Below the pieces are notes generated by a model. That model made no database searches. It was not told the DNA's origin and saw only the letters and a program-made list of their open reading frames with translations. DNA of 64,000 nucleotides from Cunninghamia lanceolata. Taxonomy: Eukaryota > Streptophyta > Pinopsida > Cupressales > Cupressaceae. The position numbers and the translations under genes were made by a program. Positions 33,558 to 44,908 of the stretch are shown piece after piece; position 1 is the first letter of the stretch; each line of letters starts with the position of its first letter. The stretch spans positions 1 to 64,000 of the forward strand of contig BSBN01001364.1 in the NCBI GenBank assembly GCA_027924645.1, in the 5' to 3' direction.

Positions 33558-36500
33558 GATACCAGGACTGTGTCTGATTCTCAAGGGAATTTAATCATGG
33601 GATTAGATGCAGAGTTTCTTGACAAGATTTTCATGGATCCATCTATAGTAAATGTTAGAGAAATAGATTTTGCTTGAGGTCAGAAGGATTTTGAGACTGA
33701 TGTAGAATCTGCAAAGAGGCATATCAATAGTAAGTGGCTAAAGACTCCTAGGAGTAATTTGTCTAGATGGCCTAAGGAGCTCCCAAGAAGTGATTTTGTG
33801 GAAGAGGTGAGTGATTTGATCACATTGTTGAGTAGAATTAGAGGCCTTCCTTCCTCATCCAAATTTCATGAATGGATGTATACATATATTAGGGTGATTC
33901 TTAAGGGACAACAGAAGATCTTCTGGGGAGAGAAAATCAGCAATGCTCTACATGATCAATTGATCAAGGTCAATACAACTTTTAAGTTCTATATGACTTC
34001 ATATCTGGTATATGTGGCTGCAAGTATGAGGAGTTTTCTAGTTCTAAGTCAAAATGGTGATCAGAGGTTAGTTCCAGTTTTTCAATACTATCCAAAAATT
34101 ACTCTCAAAGTGTCAATTCATCATTTCTATAGGGTGAATGCTACCTTCTTTTCAGTGTTTATGTGCTTATGGGATAGTGAGCTCAAGCAGAAAAGAGTAT
34201 CAGATGAGGCTTGGGAAGTGGTCAATTCTTTTGGTTGTTTATTTCTCCAATTTCCAACTTTCACTTATTTAAGAGTTGGATATTATCCTGGATATCCATA
34301 CATGCTTCCATGATATCCTAGTGATAAGGTTGTTCTGGTGGAGTTATGTAGATAATTGATTGTTGTGCTTAATAAACAGATGGAACTGAAGAAGTCAGGA
34401 ATCAAGTTTCCAGTGGAAATTGGTAGGTACTCAGTGCAATCAGCTACTAAGGCTAAGGTCATTGAATCAAAGATGTATCTAGTGATGATGAAATAGTTCA
34501 AGAAAAGAGATCACTTTGATTTCTGAAGCATACAAGACAAGATCAAGAGAAAGGTAGTGTTTCATGTTCCTATGGTTGAGGATATTTGGGCTGATCTGAG
34601 AACCCAAAATGAGATAAGAAAATTAGATTACTACAAGTTACACCTAAGTCAGATAGTAGGAACTGGGATTAGTTGATGTTCCAGAAGGTATGGAAGACGA
34701 AGGTGATGTTCTAGATCCCAAGTGTAACATCAACAATATTGAAGCTTCAACTTTGCCAGAAATTAAATGGTCGATGAAAGAAGAAAGTTCTATCAGGAAG
34801 AGATTTAAACCTATACTGGCTAACACCAATATATGGTTACAAAGGAAAGGTCTTAGTTTGAAAGAGTTCGTCATCGGATCAGAGACAGAGATTTAGGAGT
34901 AGACCAGAAAGAAGGTAGAAAACAACACTAAAAATAAAAGTGATGTTTCATCTTCTTCTAAGCGTTCCAAACCAAAGATCAAGTTTGTCTCTAAAGGAGG
35001 GAAGGCAAAAGAGATTGCATGAACTTCTACTATTACAGATTCAGGTGTCGAAGAAGCAAATGTTGATAAAAGGGAGGTTGAAAATGTTGAGATAGAACAA
35101 CAAAATGTTGAGGAACTTGATACTGAGCAGGTGGAAATGGGTGAGAAACCTGATGAGGAAGGTAATAAAGAACAAGAAAAAGAGAAAGATGTGGAATAGG
35201 AACAACTTGGTGGCTCATTAAAATCTCCTCAGAAAGATCTTTCACAAGGGCTAGAAGATTCTACAGCCTTACCTCATGTTTTTGTCTTTGATAATCCTCC
35301 AATAGTTTCTAATGTTCTTGTTTCCCCTATTGTCATTGTATCTTCTGATAATAATCCTCCTATGAAAACAAGTTTTGGAACTATTTTTGATTCTTTTGAT
35401 TCTATTCCTAGTCTATCTTCTTCCTCTTTTAATATTGGGGAATAAACTGGTCTAGATCATTTACTTGATGGTTTAGAGAAAAATGTTGATACAGGTACAA
35501 TTTTCACCAACACCTCTCCTATTGTCACTATAACAGGTGTTAGCATGGATCCTGCTAAGCAGGTAGTTGACTCTTCTCCAAATGTTAGTACTCCAACACT
35601 ACCCCCATGGTTGTTTGCTTATACACCGAAGAGGAAAAAGAAGACTATTTCACTAGATGATATTAACATTGAGAAATTGCTGCCTACTAAACCAAAAACT
35701 TAGAAGGAGCCTAAATCTGTTTCTAGGCTAATTGATGAAAAATGAGTCAGGTATGCGGAAATTGCTAAGCTACCGGATGATGCTACTACAGATACCTTTG
35801 ATGTGAATGATTATATTGTTTCCAGAGTTGAGTTAGGTAAGTTGACTCATGAAGGTATCAAGTCATATTTTCAAGCTACAAGAAGCTCATTGCTTGTAAA
35901 ATTTGACAAGGTAAAGAAGGAAAAAGAACAATACAAAGCAAAGGCTGAGTAGCTTGTTGTTGTCAGAAACTTGTTGTCGTCATAAGATAATGAAATCGCC
36001 AGAAATTGTGGAACCCATGGCAGTAACTATAGAAGATCCTTTGATCCAAAAGGTTGAAAAAGTACAAACCAGAGGAAAAGTGGTTGGTGATATTTTGGAA
36101 CGGTTGTTGGCACAGGGTAGAGTTTTCCTGAAGACCATAGTGGAGAGAAAGGAAAAAATGGAAAAAGCAAAATCTGAGCTAGATAATATTGTTGATTCAT
36201 TATCTCAAGAACTTCAAGATCAAAAAGATAATTTAGAGGAATGGATTGAGATGAAGAAAATCAAGATAAAGATTTTGATTTCTATTGGTGTCATTTCAAA
36301 CCGAGAGTGTTATCTCAAGACTAAAGAATCTCTGACTCATCACATCAATTTGATAAGAGGCTTACTTGATGATTTGTGCCAAGTATGAGAAAATAGTGAA
36401 GATAGTGATGTCTCACTTTTACACAGGTTAGAGGAACTACCATGCACTCTAACAAGTGAAGATCACAAGTTTAGTAGAAGTTTGAAGATGAAGTGCTTAC

Positions 36501-36909
36501 AGTGGTTTCAATGGATAGTCTTTATGATCATCATTCAACCTTTGAAAATCTGAAGGATAATCTTGAAAAACATGAGAAGGTGATAAAGGCGGTCAAGGAT
36601 GCAATTCTCAGGGCTCGCACCATTTTAGATAATACAGCTGGGCCTGATGTATATGAGATGGCAGCAGTGCAAACTATGTACCAAATTTTTTTGAAAAAGA
36701 ATGATGGTGGCAGTTGAAATTATTTTTCATGCCTTAGTTGATTTTCATTTTTGTATATGTAATTTGTATTTTGTTTTGGACATATTCACATTTATTTTCC
36801 CAAAATGTAATTACATGTGAGACAAAAGAAGTCACAAGTCAAATAGGACTCTTTTGTTGAATAAGTCTAAGTAGTTATAGATTTCCTATTTTTGCTCTAG
36901 GCTCATCCC

Positions 36910-36917
36910 TATAAATA
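36910..36917 (+). promoter_or_regulatory. TATA box of the giant element's left LTR (TATAAATA)
   Basis: CCCTATAAATAAAGAGGG is a textbook plant TATA context, conserved in LTR B at 52796-52803. Transcription should begin about 30 bases on, near 36940. This puts R-U5 at about 36940-37653 and the extra reading frame in U3. Confidence 0.7.
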
Positions 36918-37659
36918 AAGAGGGCCTCTTTTGTAATATTTATCTTTTGACTATTGAAGCGAAGCGCTGCTATTTTGAAGAGTAATTTGAGACTTTGAGT
37001 TTATTTTGTAAATCAGTTTTCAAGCAATATAAAGAAGCAATTTGGAATCCAGTCTTTGTATTGGAGCAAGTTTGTGAATGTTATAGAATTGTTCTTATGT
37101 CCTTTCTATCACATGATCTTATATGAATGTTTGAATTGTGAGTGTGAATATCAAGTGTTTGGGAGGTGATTCAAATCAGAATTTATAGACTTTGTGCTTC
37201 TATTTCATATTTGAGATTAGAGTTTAAGTTTGTGAATGAAAAGTAATTTGAAGACTTTGGGCTACAAATTATTGTTTGTGATCATGTCATTTTACCTTAG
37301 CGTATAGTGAAGACTTTGAACTGCACTCTATTATGAAATATTTCATTTTCAATCGGCATAAGAAGAAACAAGAAACTTTGTGTTTATGTAGGTTTCTTGG
37401 TTATCAATACAAGTAGGTACTTTTGAGATAGTAAATTGTTTTGAGTTTTGTATTGAACATTATAAACATCATTTTTGAAAAAAGTGAAATGGATGATATT
37501 AAATCACCCCAAAGTTAGTTTTATTGTAAATAAGTTTGAAATAGTTAGGAAAGGGAACATCCCCTTGCTGAGAGGAGAGAAATTTCTCATCATAGCCGTT
37601 GCGATATAACCATTTTGCTGTTAGTTAGTTAACGATAAAATATTCACCCAACAATTTTT

Positions 37660-37677
37660 TGGCGACTCTACTGGGGA
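37660..37677 (+). other. Primer binding site, tRNA-Arg type
   Basis: TGGCGACTCTACTGGGGA, six bases after the end of LTR A. It differs at two positions from the plant tRNA-Arg complement and at one from the site of the young element (4461-4478). Confidence 0.85.
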
Positions 37678-37775
37678 AGAACGCACAACTTGGAGCCGCA
37701 CGCTTTGAGTTGAAGTGTTTCATCCTCGTTAATTATTTTAAGTTGTTTTAAAAAATTTGTTAAGTACATTGCATT

Positions 37776-39160
37776 CTGGCAGACTCAAGGTATACAAGAA
37801 GTAAGAGAGCTCAAGGAATTATTGATCTTGTGTTTGAGTCAATGCAGCAAAATAATTTTGGTCTTTTACCTCCAAAACCTTGGCTTCAACAAACAAGGAG
37901 TTTTCCTCCTACCAGTGCTAGGTCACCTATACCAAGTGAAGCTTCTAGCTCAAATACTAACATAGTTTTATCTGTTCGAGTTCCACAAAGGTTTGTCATC
38001 CCACATTTCAATCAACACATAATGGCAGCTCAAGGTCTGTGGGGTAATACTTTTGGACCTCTAAATTTGACACCACCATTGCATGAACTACCCTGTAGTT
38101 CAAGAAAGAATTTCCCAAAATTCTATGGTGATGGGAAAGTTCATCCTGATGAACACATTGCAACTTTTTGTATAACTTGTAGTATGCTAGGGGTGGAACA
38201 TGAAGATGTAGCTATGAGAGTTTTTGTAGAAACACTTCAAGGTACTACTGCAGACTGGTTTTATCATCTTCAAGCCCAAACCATAACCAATTGGAATACT
38301 CTTAAAACCAAGTTTGAAGCTAGGTTTAAGCCTGCTGAAGATGCACCTACTTTGTTAGCCCAGCTAACACAGATGAAGAAAGAACCACATGAGCCCATGC
38401 GAGATTTTGTCGCCAAGTTTAATAAATTGACAAATAGGATTCCAACAATTGCTCAACTAACAGCGAAGAATCTTAAATGTTTCTTCATCAACACCCAGCT
38501 TCCTAAGGTAAGTTTTCTGTTAAGATGGGCTAATCCTGCTGATCTTCCTTTAGCTCAAAGATTAGCTACGAACATTGAAGATGATCTTATCCTTGAGGGT
38601 AAGATAAGAAGGGATTTAAATAGAAATAGAGGTCAGCCCTCTACTGATAATCCTTCCACAAGCACCACAAATCCTATGGTGCAGAAGTTAGCAAATGAGT
38701 TACTAACTTTGAAAAAGAAAATGTCCCAGGGTATGTCTGCTCCTTCTTATAGGGACATACCAAGAAGGACATTCCCTAACAATTCATATCAAGGCAATGC
38801 CATGAGAAATCAAGGGCAGAATAGGCTTCTGCCAACATAGGGGAAGCTTGCCATTGAAGCACCGCCGGTCAACTCAGCAGTTGGCTACTATGAAGTGGAA
38901 CAGGATAATTCTTTCCGACCTAATTTGGATTAGGAAAATAATGCTAATCTTTTTATGGAAGGAGAAGAAGAATTAGTTAGCGACTCTACTATTGGGTTCT
39001 TGAATTATCAAGATGAAGTAGAAAGAGAAGAAGATGTCTATGGTGGAGCGTATGTTGTTTTCACCAGGTCCCAAAATCAATCAAATCAGCAAGTGACTAA
39101 TAAAGGAAAGTCAAGAGAAGATCCTCAACCTATGATTTCAATTGCCAAATGAGGAATTCC
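37776..39160 (+). pseudogene. Gag of the giant element
   Basis: The main open part is 37842-38840 (ATG at 37842), but sense coding extends back to 37776, where a CTG begins LADSRYTRSKRAQG; the original start may have been there. Residues ~95-260 form a retrotransposon gag (capsid-like) domain with FVETLQGTTADWFYHLQAQ, WNTLKTKFEARFKP and MRDFVAKFNKLTNRIP. A basic, Gln/Asn-rich tail follows. After a TAG at 38838 the same frame continues (38955-39152, acidic) with more stops. No zinc knuckle is visible. Gag, protease and the first RNase H share one frame. Confidence 0.88.
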
Positions 39161-39290
39161 ATTGCCTTTTCAATCAAGGGACCAGACTGTCAATAAACAA
39201 GTAAGTTCTTCTAACAATCCTACTTCTACTTCTTTTCCTCATACTAGTTCTACCCCAATTAAACCCTAGAATGAAGGATTTCCTATCTAT

Positions 39291-39956
39291 GTGTCTAATT
39301 CATTTAAGATCTTTGACATAATTGATCATGCTAGGAAAACCAAAATCCAGATGTCTGAGGTAGAATATTTACAAGATAACCCTGACCAATTTGAGAGGTT
39401 AGCTAAGTATGTTAAAAATAAGGTTGCCCCTATAGGGCAAGATTCTCCTAGGACTATTCATGACTCCTTAAAGAATAGGTCCACCCAAAATAACCAAGCT
39501 ACTACCCCTCTTGTTGCTCCAAGGAAAATAGAACCCTTCTATGTTTCTATGTTAGTCAATGGCCACAAACTGAGCAATTGTATCATAGACTCGGGAGCTT
39601 CTGACAATGTCATGCCTGCTAAGGTAGCAAATGCTCTCAGACTGACTTTAACCAAGACCTTCGTGAGATGCTTCTCAATGAAAAATAAACAAGTGCCTTT
39701 GTTAGGCCAAATTAAGGATGCACAATTTGCATTCGCAGCTTTTCCAGAGAAGAGAATAAAGATGACCGTCCTATTTGCTGATGTTCCAGCTTCTTATGGT
39801 ATTTTGCTTGCACGCAATTTTTGTAAAGATGTGGGAGGAGAACTCAACATGGATTTGTCTGAGGCAAGGATACCTGTCAAAGGTATCATGCAGAAATTGC
39901 TTCGTGAAAGGGAGGCAAAATATATTGTTACCCAAACTGAAGATCTAAAAGCTTAG
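39291..39956 (+). pseudogene. Aspartic protease of the giant element
   Basis: Contains SNCIIDSGASDNVMPAKVAN, the DSGA active site, and later VPASYGILLARNFCKDVGGE, the conserved C-terminal motif of plant gypsy proteases. The frame runs open for 221 codons and is the same as gag, separated by TAG/TGA stops (for example 39268). The enzyme would process the Gag-Pol polyprotein. It ends in TAG, after which the same frame resumes toward the RNase H domain. Confidence 0.87.
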
Positions 39957-40091
39957 ATTTTATTTGAGTCTTCAGGGATGGGTAATTATTTCTTGACCAC
40001 TAAAAACACTTCTAGTTTGTCAAATGAAAATTTAGATAATTCAGATGAAGAATAAGAAGAAAATTTAGATGAAAGTTTAGACAAGAGCATA

Positions 40092-40560
40092 GTGATACCG
40101 GATTCTTCCTTCTCTGACGAGGAGTCTACTGATCATAGAAATATCAAAGTGGGAAATTCAAACGATGTTTGGATTTTAGAATTTGATGGTAGCTATTCTT
40201 CTATTGGATTTGGGGCTGGAATAATTCTAATATCTCCACAAGGTGATATTTTTCCTTTCTCCTATAAGCTATAGTTTGACAATACTAATAACACTGTTGA
40301 GTATGAGTCATTGTTACTCGGAATGGAGGCTGGTCGTGTTAAAGGGATCACAAATCTTCACACACAAGGTGATGTAGAGCTTGTTGTTTGTTAGGTGAGA
40401 AATCTTTGCCAGACCAAGAATGAAGGCTGAGACATTACCGCAATCGAGTATGGGATTGTATTGAAGGTTTTGATTCTTTTGACATCTTCGCGGTACCAAG
40501 GGAGTTTAATGATCGTGCTGATTCATTAGCTGTCTCTGCCACCCTTATGGTCCCTCACAA
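40092..40560 (+). pseudogene. RNase H domain placed before the RT (RVT_3/archaeal-type-like)
   Basis: Encodes WILEFDGSYSSIGFGAG (first Asp), then after a TAG, NTVEYESLLLGMEAGRV (catalytic Glu), THTQGDVELVV-like sequence (Asp, seen as GDVELVV), and REFNDRADSLAVSA (last Asp). The pattern FDGS...EY..L..G...GD.E.V....N..AD.LA is that of the plant RVT_3-type or archaeal-type RNase H found as a second RNase H in Tat elements. In the Tat elements I know, it follows the RT-RNase H; here it precedes RT. Stops at 40275 and near 40395 and a shift after it break it. Confidence 0.75.
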
Positions 40561-40803
40561 GGATTTTGAAGGTGATAAGTACACAATTGAGTTGGTTTTC
40601 TGACCAAGTGTACTAGATAATGCCGACCATTGACAAGTCTTCAATGGTGATAATCAGATCATAGCTTTCTTAGAGAAGACAAATAGCTTTGATGAACTCT
40701 ACTTTGAAGGGAGTGATTCTCCACCTCAGGAATTATTTCTGAAATAGATTCACAGACTGGTGAGGAGATTCTTCAACTAAAAGGGAATAAAATTCCAAAA
40801 GAT

Positions 40804-41750
40804 TTGGTTTCTCTAGAAACGTTATTTGACAAACATGATAGATATATCAAACAACAACAACTTGATTCAAATTCATCAATGGAATTTGATCAAGTAAACT
40901 TGAGTTCTGAAGCGGATCCCAAGATGGTTAACATCGAGAAATGTTGCACTGCTGATGAGAAATTCAAGTTCATTACACTTCTTTGCCATTACATTGATGT
41001 GCTGGCATATTCATATGATGATCTGAAGTCTTTTAGACCCAAGGAGATCCAACATGAGATTCCTCTCAAGATCGTATTGTTGCCTCACACGAAAAAGCAG
41101 AGACAATATAATCCCAAGATATCAGGTACTATTCTTTTTGAAATCCAAAAAATGTTGAATGCTAGGATAATCTTTCCTATCCATCATTCTAATTGGATTG
41201 TGAATATTGTTCCTGTGAGAAAGAAGAACAGAGAAATTCATATTTGTGTTGATTTCAGAAATTTGAATCAATCTTATTTAAAAGATAACTACCCTCTTCC
41301 TATTATGGATCAAGTGTTACAAACTGTAACTAGTTCAGAGATGTTGTCTATGTTAGATAATTTTTTCAGGCTACAATCAAGTAGAAGTCAGTGAAGTGGA
41401 TCAATACAAGACTGCTTTCACTACACCATGGGGTACATTTGCATACTGCAGGATGTTGTTTGGTTTAATCAATCCTGGTGGTACTTTCCAAAGAGCAATG
41501 GACCTTGCTTTCAGAGATGAAATGGGGAAGTTCATTGTGGTGTACCTTGATGACTTGACCATTTTCTCAAAAAAGCATCAAGATCATGACTATCATTTGC
41601 GACAAGTCTTGGAATGGTGTCATCAAAATGGTATTTCTCTTAATCCTAAAAAGTTAGTTTTTGGGGTTATAGAAGGTAAGCTTCTTGGTCACATTGTGTC
41701 CAAATAAGGTACCAAAATTGACTCAGAAAGAGTCAAATCTATCCAAAGTC
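40804..41750 (+). pseudogene. Reverse transcriptase of the giant element
   Basis: 40804-41394 holds the connection and fingers (PVRKKNREIHICVDFRNLNQ, YPLPIMDQVLQTV). A one-base shift near 41370 moves coding to the next frame (41396-41707), with YKTAFTTPWGTFAYCRMLFG, a NPGGTFQRAM variant of the usual palm motif, and the catalytic IVVYLDDLTIFSKKHQDH. A stop at 41705 precedes the RNase H part. The YLDD site is preserved, but the frame is broken. Confidence 0.9.
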
Positions 41751-41755
41751 TTACT

Positions 41756-42475
41756 TTGCCTGCTAGTAAGACTTCAGTTCATTCTTTCTTTAGGAAGGTG
41801 AATTTTTTGCGGAGGTTTATTCCAAAGTTCACAGAGAAAACTCATCATATTGTCAATATGATGAAGGTTAAGACCACTTTCCATTGGAGTACGGAAGGTA
41901 AAGTAGCTTTCAAGGACATTAAAAGGGCCATAGCCCATGCTTCGGTTTTGGTTTGTCCTGACTACACTAAAGATTTCATAATGTATAGTTATGCTTCAGA
42001 GCATACACTTTCAGCGATTCTAGTTCAGTGGAATGAAGAAGGTGTGGAATATTTGATTTCGTTTATGAGTTGCCCACTGAAGGATCATGAACTTAAGTAC
42101 TCAAATATGGAGAAACATGCTTACGTTGTAGTCAAAGCAGTGAAGCATTTCAGGTTTTACATTCTGAATTCAGATACTGTTGTTTTGGTGCTAGATACAA
42201 CAGTGAAATCTATCCCGACACAACAAGAATTTGGACCTAAAAGGGGAAATTGGATTGCCAAATTCAAGAATTTGATCTTGATATCAAACCCACAAATCTT
42301 GTGCGTGGGAGAGGTTTGTGTCAGTTAATTGCTGATAATGTCCCAAAAGAAACAGGTGATGAAGAGGAAGAGGTTCCAACTATTCTCTTTGTTACTACAA
42401 CAAATGAGTGGTATTCCAATATCACTTATTTTATCATGTATGGTGAGTGCCCTTCTCATTTATCTTATAAAGAGA
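41756..42475 (+). pseudogene. RT-linked RNase H of the giant element
   Basis: Begins with the connection (SVHSFFRKVNFLRRFIPKFT), then KDFIMYSYASEHTLSAILVQ and LKYSNMEKHAYVVVKAVKHF, the usual gypsy RNase H after RT. The first catalytic Asp appears changed to Tyr (MYSYAS). Sense then passes to another frame (42250-42480) with IKPTNLVRGRGLCQLIADN, the linker to integrase. Having lost an acidic residue may be why a second RNase H exists in this lineage, but this is inference. Confidence 0.8.
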
Positions 42476-42489
42476 AGTGAACTATCAAG

Positions 42490-43740
42490 CTAAAGGTTGT
42501 AAACTATGTCTTGTGGGATAATGATTTGTATAAAAGAAGCCTTGATGGATTTTTTCTCTATTGTGTGGATAAAGCACAACAAAGCACAATTTTAGAGTCT
42601 TTTCACAATTTGGCATGTGGAGGATATTTTTCTACACCTATAACAACTCATAAAATTTTATGGGCTAGGTACTATTGGCCTACATTAATTCAAGATGCAT
42701 ACAATTGGGTACGTAGATGTGAACTCTACCAGCAGTTTGTCGGGAAGCCTAAGTTAGCTGCATTACCACTAAAACTAGTTGTGATTGAAGAACCATTTCA
42801 GAAATGGGGCATTGACTTCATTGGTACTGTGAATCCACTGTCGAGTATGGGATAGTTTTTTTCTCATTGCAATAGATTACTTCACCAAGTGGGTGGAGGC
42901 TATTCTAGTTAAGCATGCTACTTCTGAGGTAGTGTGCAAATTCCTCAAGGAGAATGTCATTTCCTGATTTGGAGTTTTGAACAAAATTGTAGCAGATAAT
43001 GCTACATGTTTTTCTTCAAATGAGATCACTAGTTTTTGCTTTGAATACGGGATTATTCTTTCTCATTCATCAGACTATTATTTGTAAGGTAATGGTCAGG
43101 TAGAATCTAGCAATAAGGATCTAGTTACAATTATCAGGAAACTGGTAGAAGACAATCAAAGAATGTGGCATAAAGCTTTGTTTGATGCTTTATGGGCCGA
43201 CAGAATTACCCCTAAAAGGGCAATTGGTATGTCACCATTCTAGCTCCTATATGGTTTGAATGTAGAAATACCTATTACTTTGGAATTGCCAGCTTTGAAT
43301 TTGGTAAAAGTAGTGGAAGATAGAACTTTTGAACGTTTTATTGATAAAAGGATAATGTACCTTTCTAAACTTGAAGAGCAGTGGGTTATGGTAGTAGACC
43401 GTATTGCTGAGCATCAAAGCCAGGTCAAGAAACTTTTTGACAAGAAGGCGAAGGCCAGAGAATTTCAAGTTGGGGATCAAGTCTTGTTATGGGATAAGAG
43501 GAGAGAGCCAAAAGGAATGCATGGGAAGTTTGATTCCCTATGGAGAGGCACGTTCATCATTCACCAACTTTGTGTGAGAATAGTTTCTTGCTAGAGTACC
43601 AAGATGGGACTCCATTCTTACTACCCCATAGTGGACAATATCTAAAGCATTTCACCCTGAAGTATCAGATAAGTTCATTTGTATATTTATATAGTTTTGT
43701 GTTTTTCTTTTTTGTTTTTGTTTAGTCTTTTTGTGTCTTT
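42490..43740 (+). pseudogene. Integrase of the giant element
   Basis: 42511-42855: zinc-binding region with FHNLACGGYFSTPITTHKI and WVRRCELYQQF (second Cys lost), then FQKWGIDFIGT with the first catalytic Asp. Several shifts and stops follow: IVADNATCFSSNEITS (second Asp, near 42990) and GNGQVESSNKDLVTI (Glu, near 43100). 43256-43594 and 43540-43725 carry the C-terminal barrel (FQVGDQVLLWDKRREPKGMH, FDSLWRG) and LPHSGQYLKHF. No chromodomain follows. The layout agrees with the Tat branch. Multiple breaks make it inactive. Confidence 0.87.
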
Positions 43741-43879
43741 TTGTTTTGGTAGCTTGACTCTATGGCCCAATGTCATGGATGAAGGCACTTAGAGACTGGA
43801 TCCTTCTCCCTTTGATCATTTCAAAGAACCATCGAAGGAAGTTGCCTAGTAAGAGCCAGCTATTGTCCTCAAAATTAGT
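43741..43879 (+). other. Short untranslated stretch before LTR B
   Basis: 139 bases between integrase and the right LTR. A GAAGGAAG at about 43835 is purine-rich, but it is 40 bases from the LTR, so I do not call a polypurine tract. Confidence 0.5.
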
Positions 43880-44903
43880 TGCGCTCATTTTGTAGGACGA
43901 CTCCTATGAAACTTGTCCGTTTTGTAACCTACACTCTAAGCTTGCAAATCGAGGCAAGTCTTCTTGGCCTCATGCAAACTCATTTGATGCCTTGGAACAG
44001 TGTATGACATTCCCCTCAGTTAATTTTTCAAAATCCATGAAATTAACTAGGTCATAAGCTTGTTAGAATATCAATTTTGACTTTTTAAGGTGTTAGTCAT
44101 TTTTTAGAGTATACATGTACTGGCGGTCATTTTCACCACTTGTGCATATGTCTTTCTATTTTCCACATGTACTGGCAACCATTTCCACTGCCCATGCAAA
44201 TGTTTGTGTTGTTTGTCTCACATGCAGGGCTGGCAAAAATCACCGCCCGTGCATGCTGAATAGGTTGTATGTTTGAGCGGGTAAATCGACTGCTCGAGCA
44301 TTTTTCTTGAGCATCTTAAGATAACTATGTGTTCATTTATGGCATTTGTGCCAATGATAAATGCAGTTATTTAAAACCTTTTAATTATTTTTTGTGGTTA
44401 TTTTCATTCACACTTGCTTCTAAATGTCCTGTGATAGCCATTGAATCCCTTAGAAGCTGATCTAATCATGTAACTTTTGAGTGAGCGGATTCAATTTTGG
44501 TGGTCGTGCCTAGGGTTTTCGTTAGCTCTTATAGGTAGGTTTTTATTTTTCATTTTTTCTTTTATTTTCCTTTAGGGTTTTGCGTGTAATGCAAATGTTT
44601 TCTTATGATTCTCATAAATGTTTTTGTTTGGTTTAAAAGTTATTGCCTTTGCATATGTATGAATTGGTTGTTATTTACTATTTCTAAACCCTAGTGATTG
44701 TATAGGATGTTTACCATCATTTATTATCGATGATTTTTGTCAATTTTTAAACCTAGATTCTTGTGAATGAATGGATTTTGATTGATGTTCAAAAACTTAG
44801 GTTTTTGCTCGTTTAGACCCGATGTATCGACGGTCTTTTCCACCACCGATGCATATGACCCTTAGAAGACCTACCTCATGTAAGGGCAGTGAAATTTGCC
44901 ACC

Positions 44904-44908
44904 CCTAC
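44904..44908. repeat. 5-bp TSD of the inserted LTR-like element, left copy (CCTAC)
   Basis: CCTAC here and at 48537-48541. The uninterrupted sequence CCTACATGAAACATG is in LTR A near 23176. Confidence 0.9.

Larger units (their letters stand above)
31781..36717 (+). pseudogene. LTR-encoded extra ORF (copy in LTR A), split by a solo LTR
   Basis: A reading frame inside U3, starting at ATG 31781 (MSEPSPSKAKIMKYKYQG) and ending GGS-stop at 36717. Without the solo LTR (32059-33557 plus its 5-base duplication) it spans about 1,144 codons. Parts: an N-terminal globular-looking region of about 450 residues (SNPPRYMQKIVESNIHLVAS, SRWPKELPRSDF, KFHEWMYTYIRVILKGQQKI, CLWDSELKQKRVSDEAWEVV); a middle acidic, Ser/Pro-rich region; a C-terminal coiled-coil-like region (VKKEKEQYKAKA, ERKEKMEKAKSELDN, LSQELQDQ). 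I recognise no family. It is neither gag nor pol. Breaks: six stops shared with the LTR B copy, further private stops, and a one-base insertion near 34650. In the unbroken element it would lie at the far 3' end of the genomic RNA, like accessory genes in the U3 of some retroviruses. Confidence 0.75.
22146..37653 (+). repeat. Left (5') LTR of the giant element, interrupted twice
   Basis: Contains the chromovirus (23307-31272) and a solo LTR (32059-33557); the rest, about 6.03 kb, aligns end to end with LTR B. Its U3 holds the hairpin-motif array, the long extra reading frame (31781-36717) and the TATA box (36910-36917). R-U5 runs from about 36940 to 37653, where the primer site follows. Confidence 0.85.

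Noticed and set aside
43830..43879. Polypurine tract before LTR B
   Set aside because: The only purine run (GAAGGAAG) is about 40 bases from the LTR and too short.
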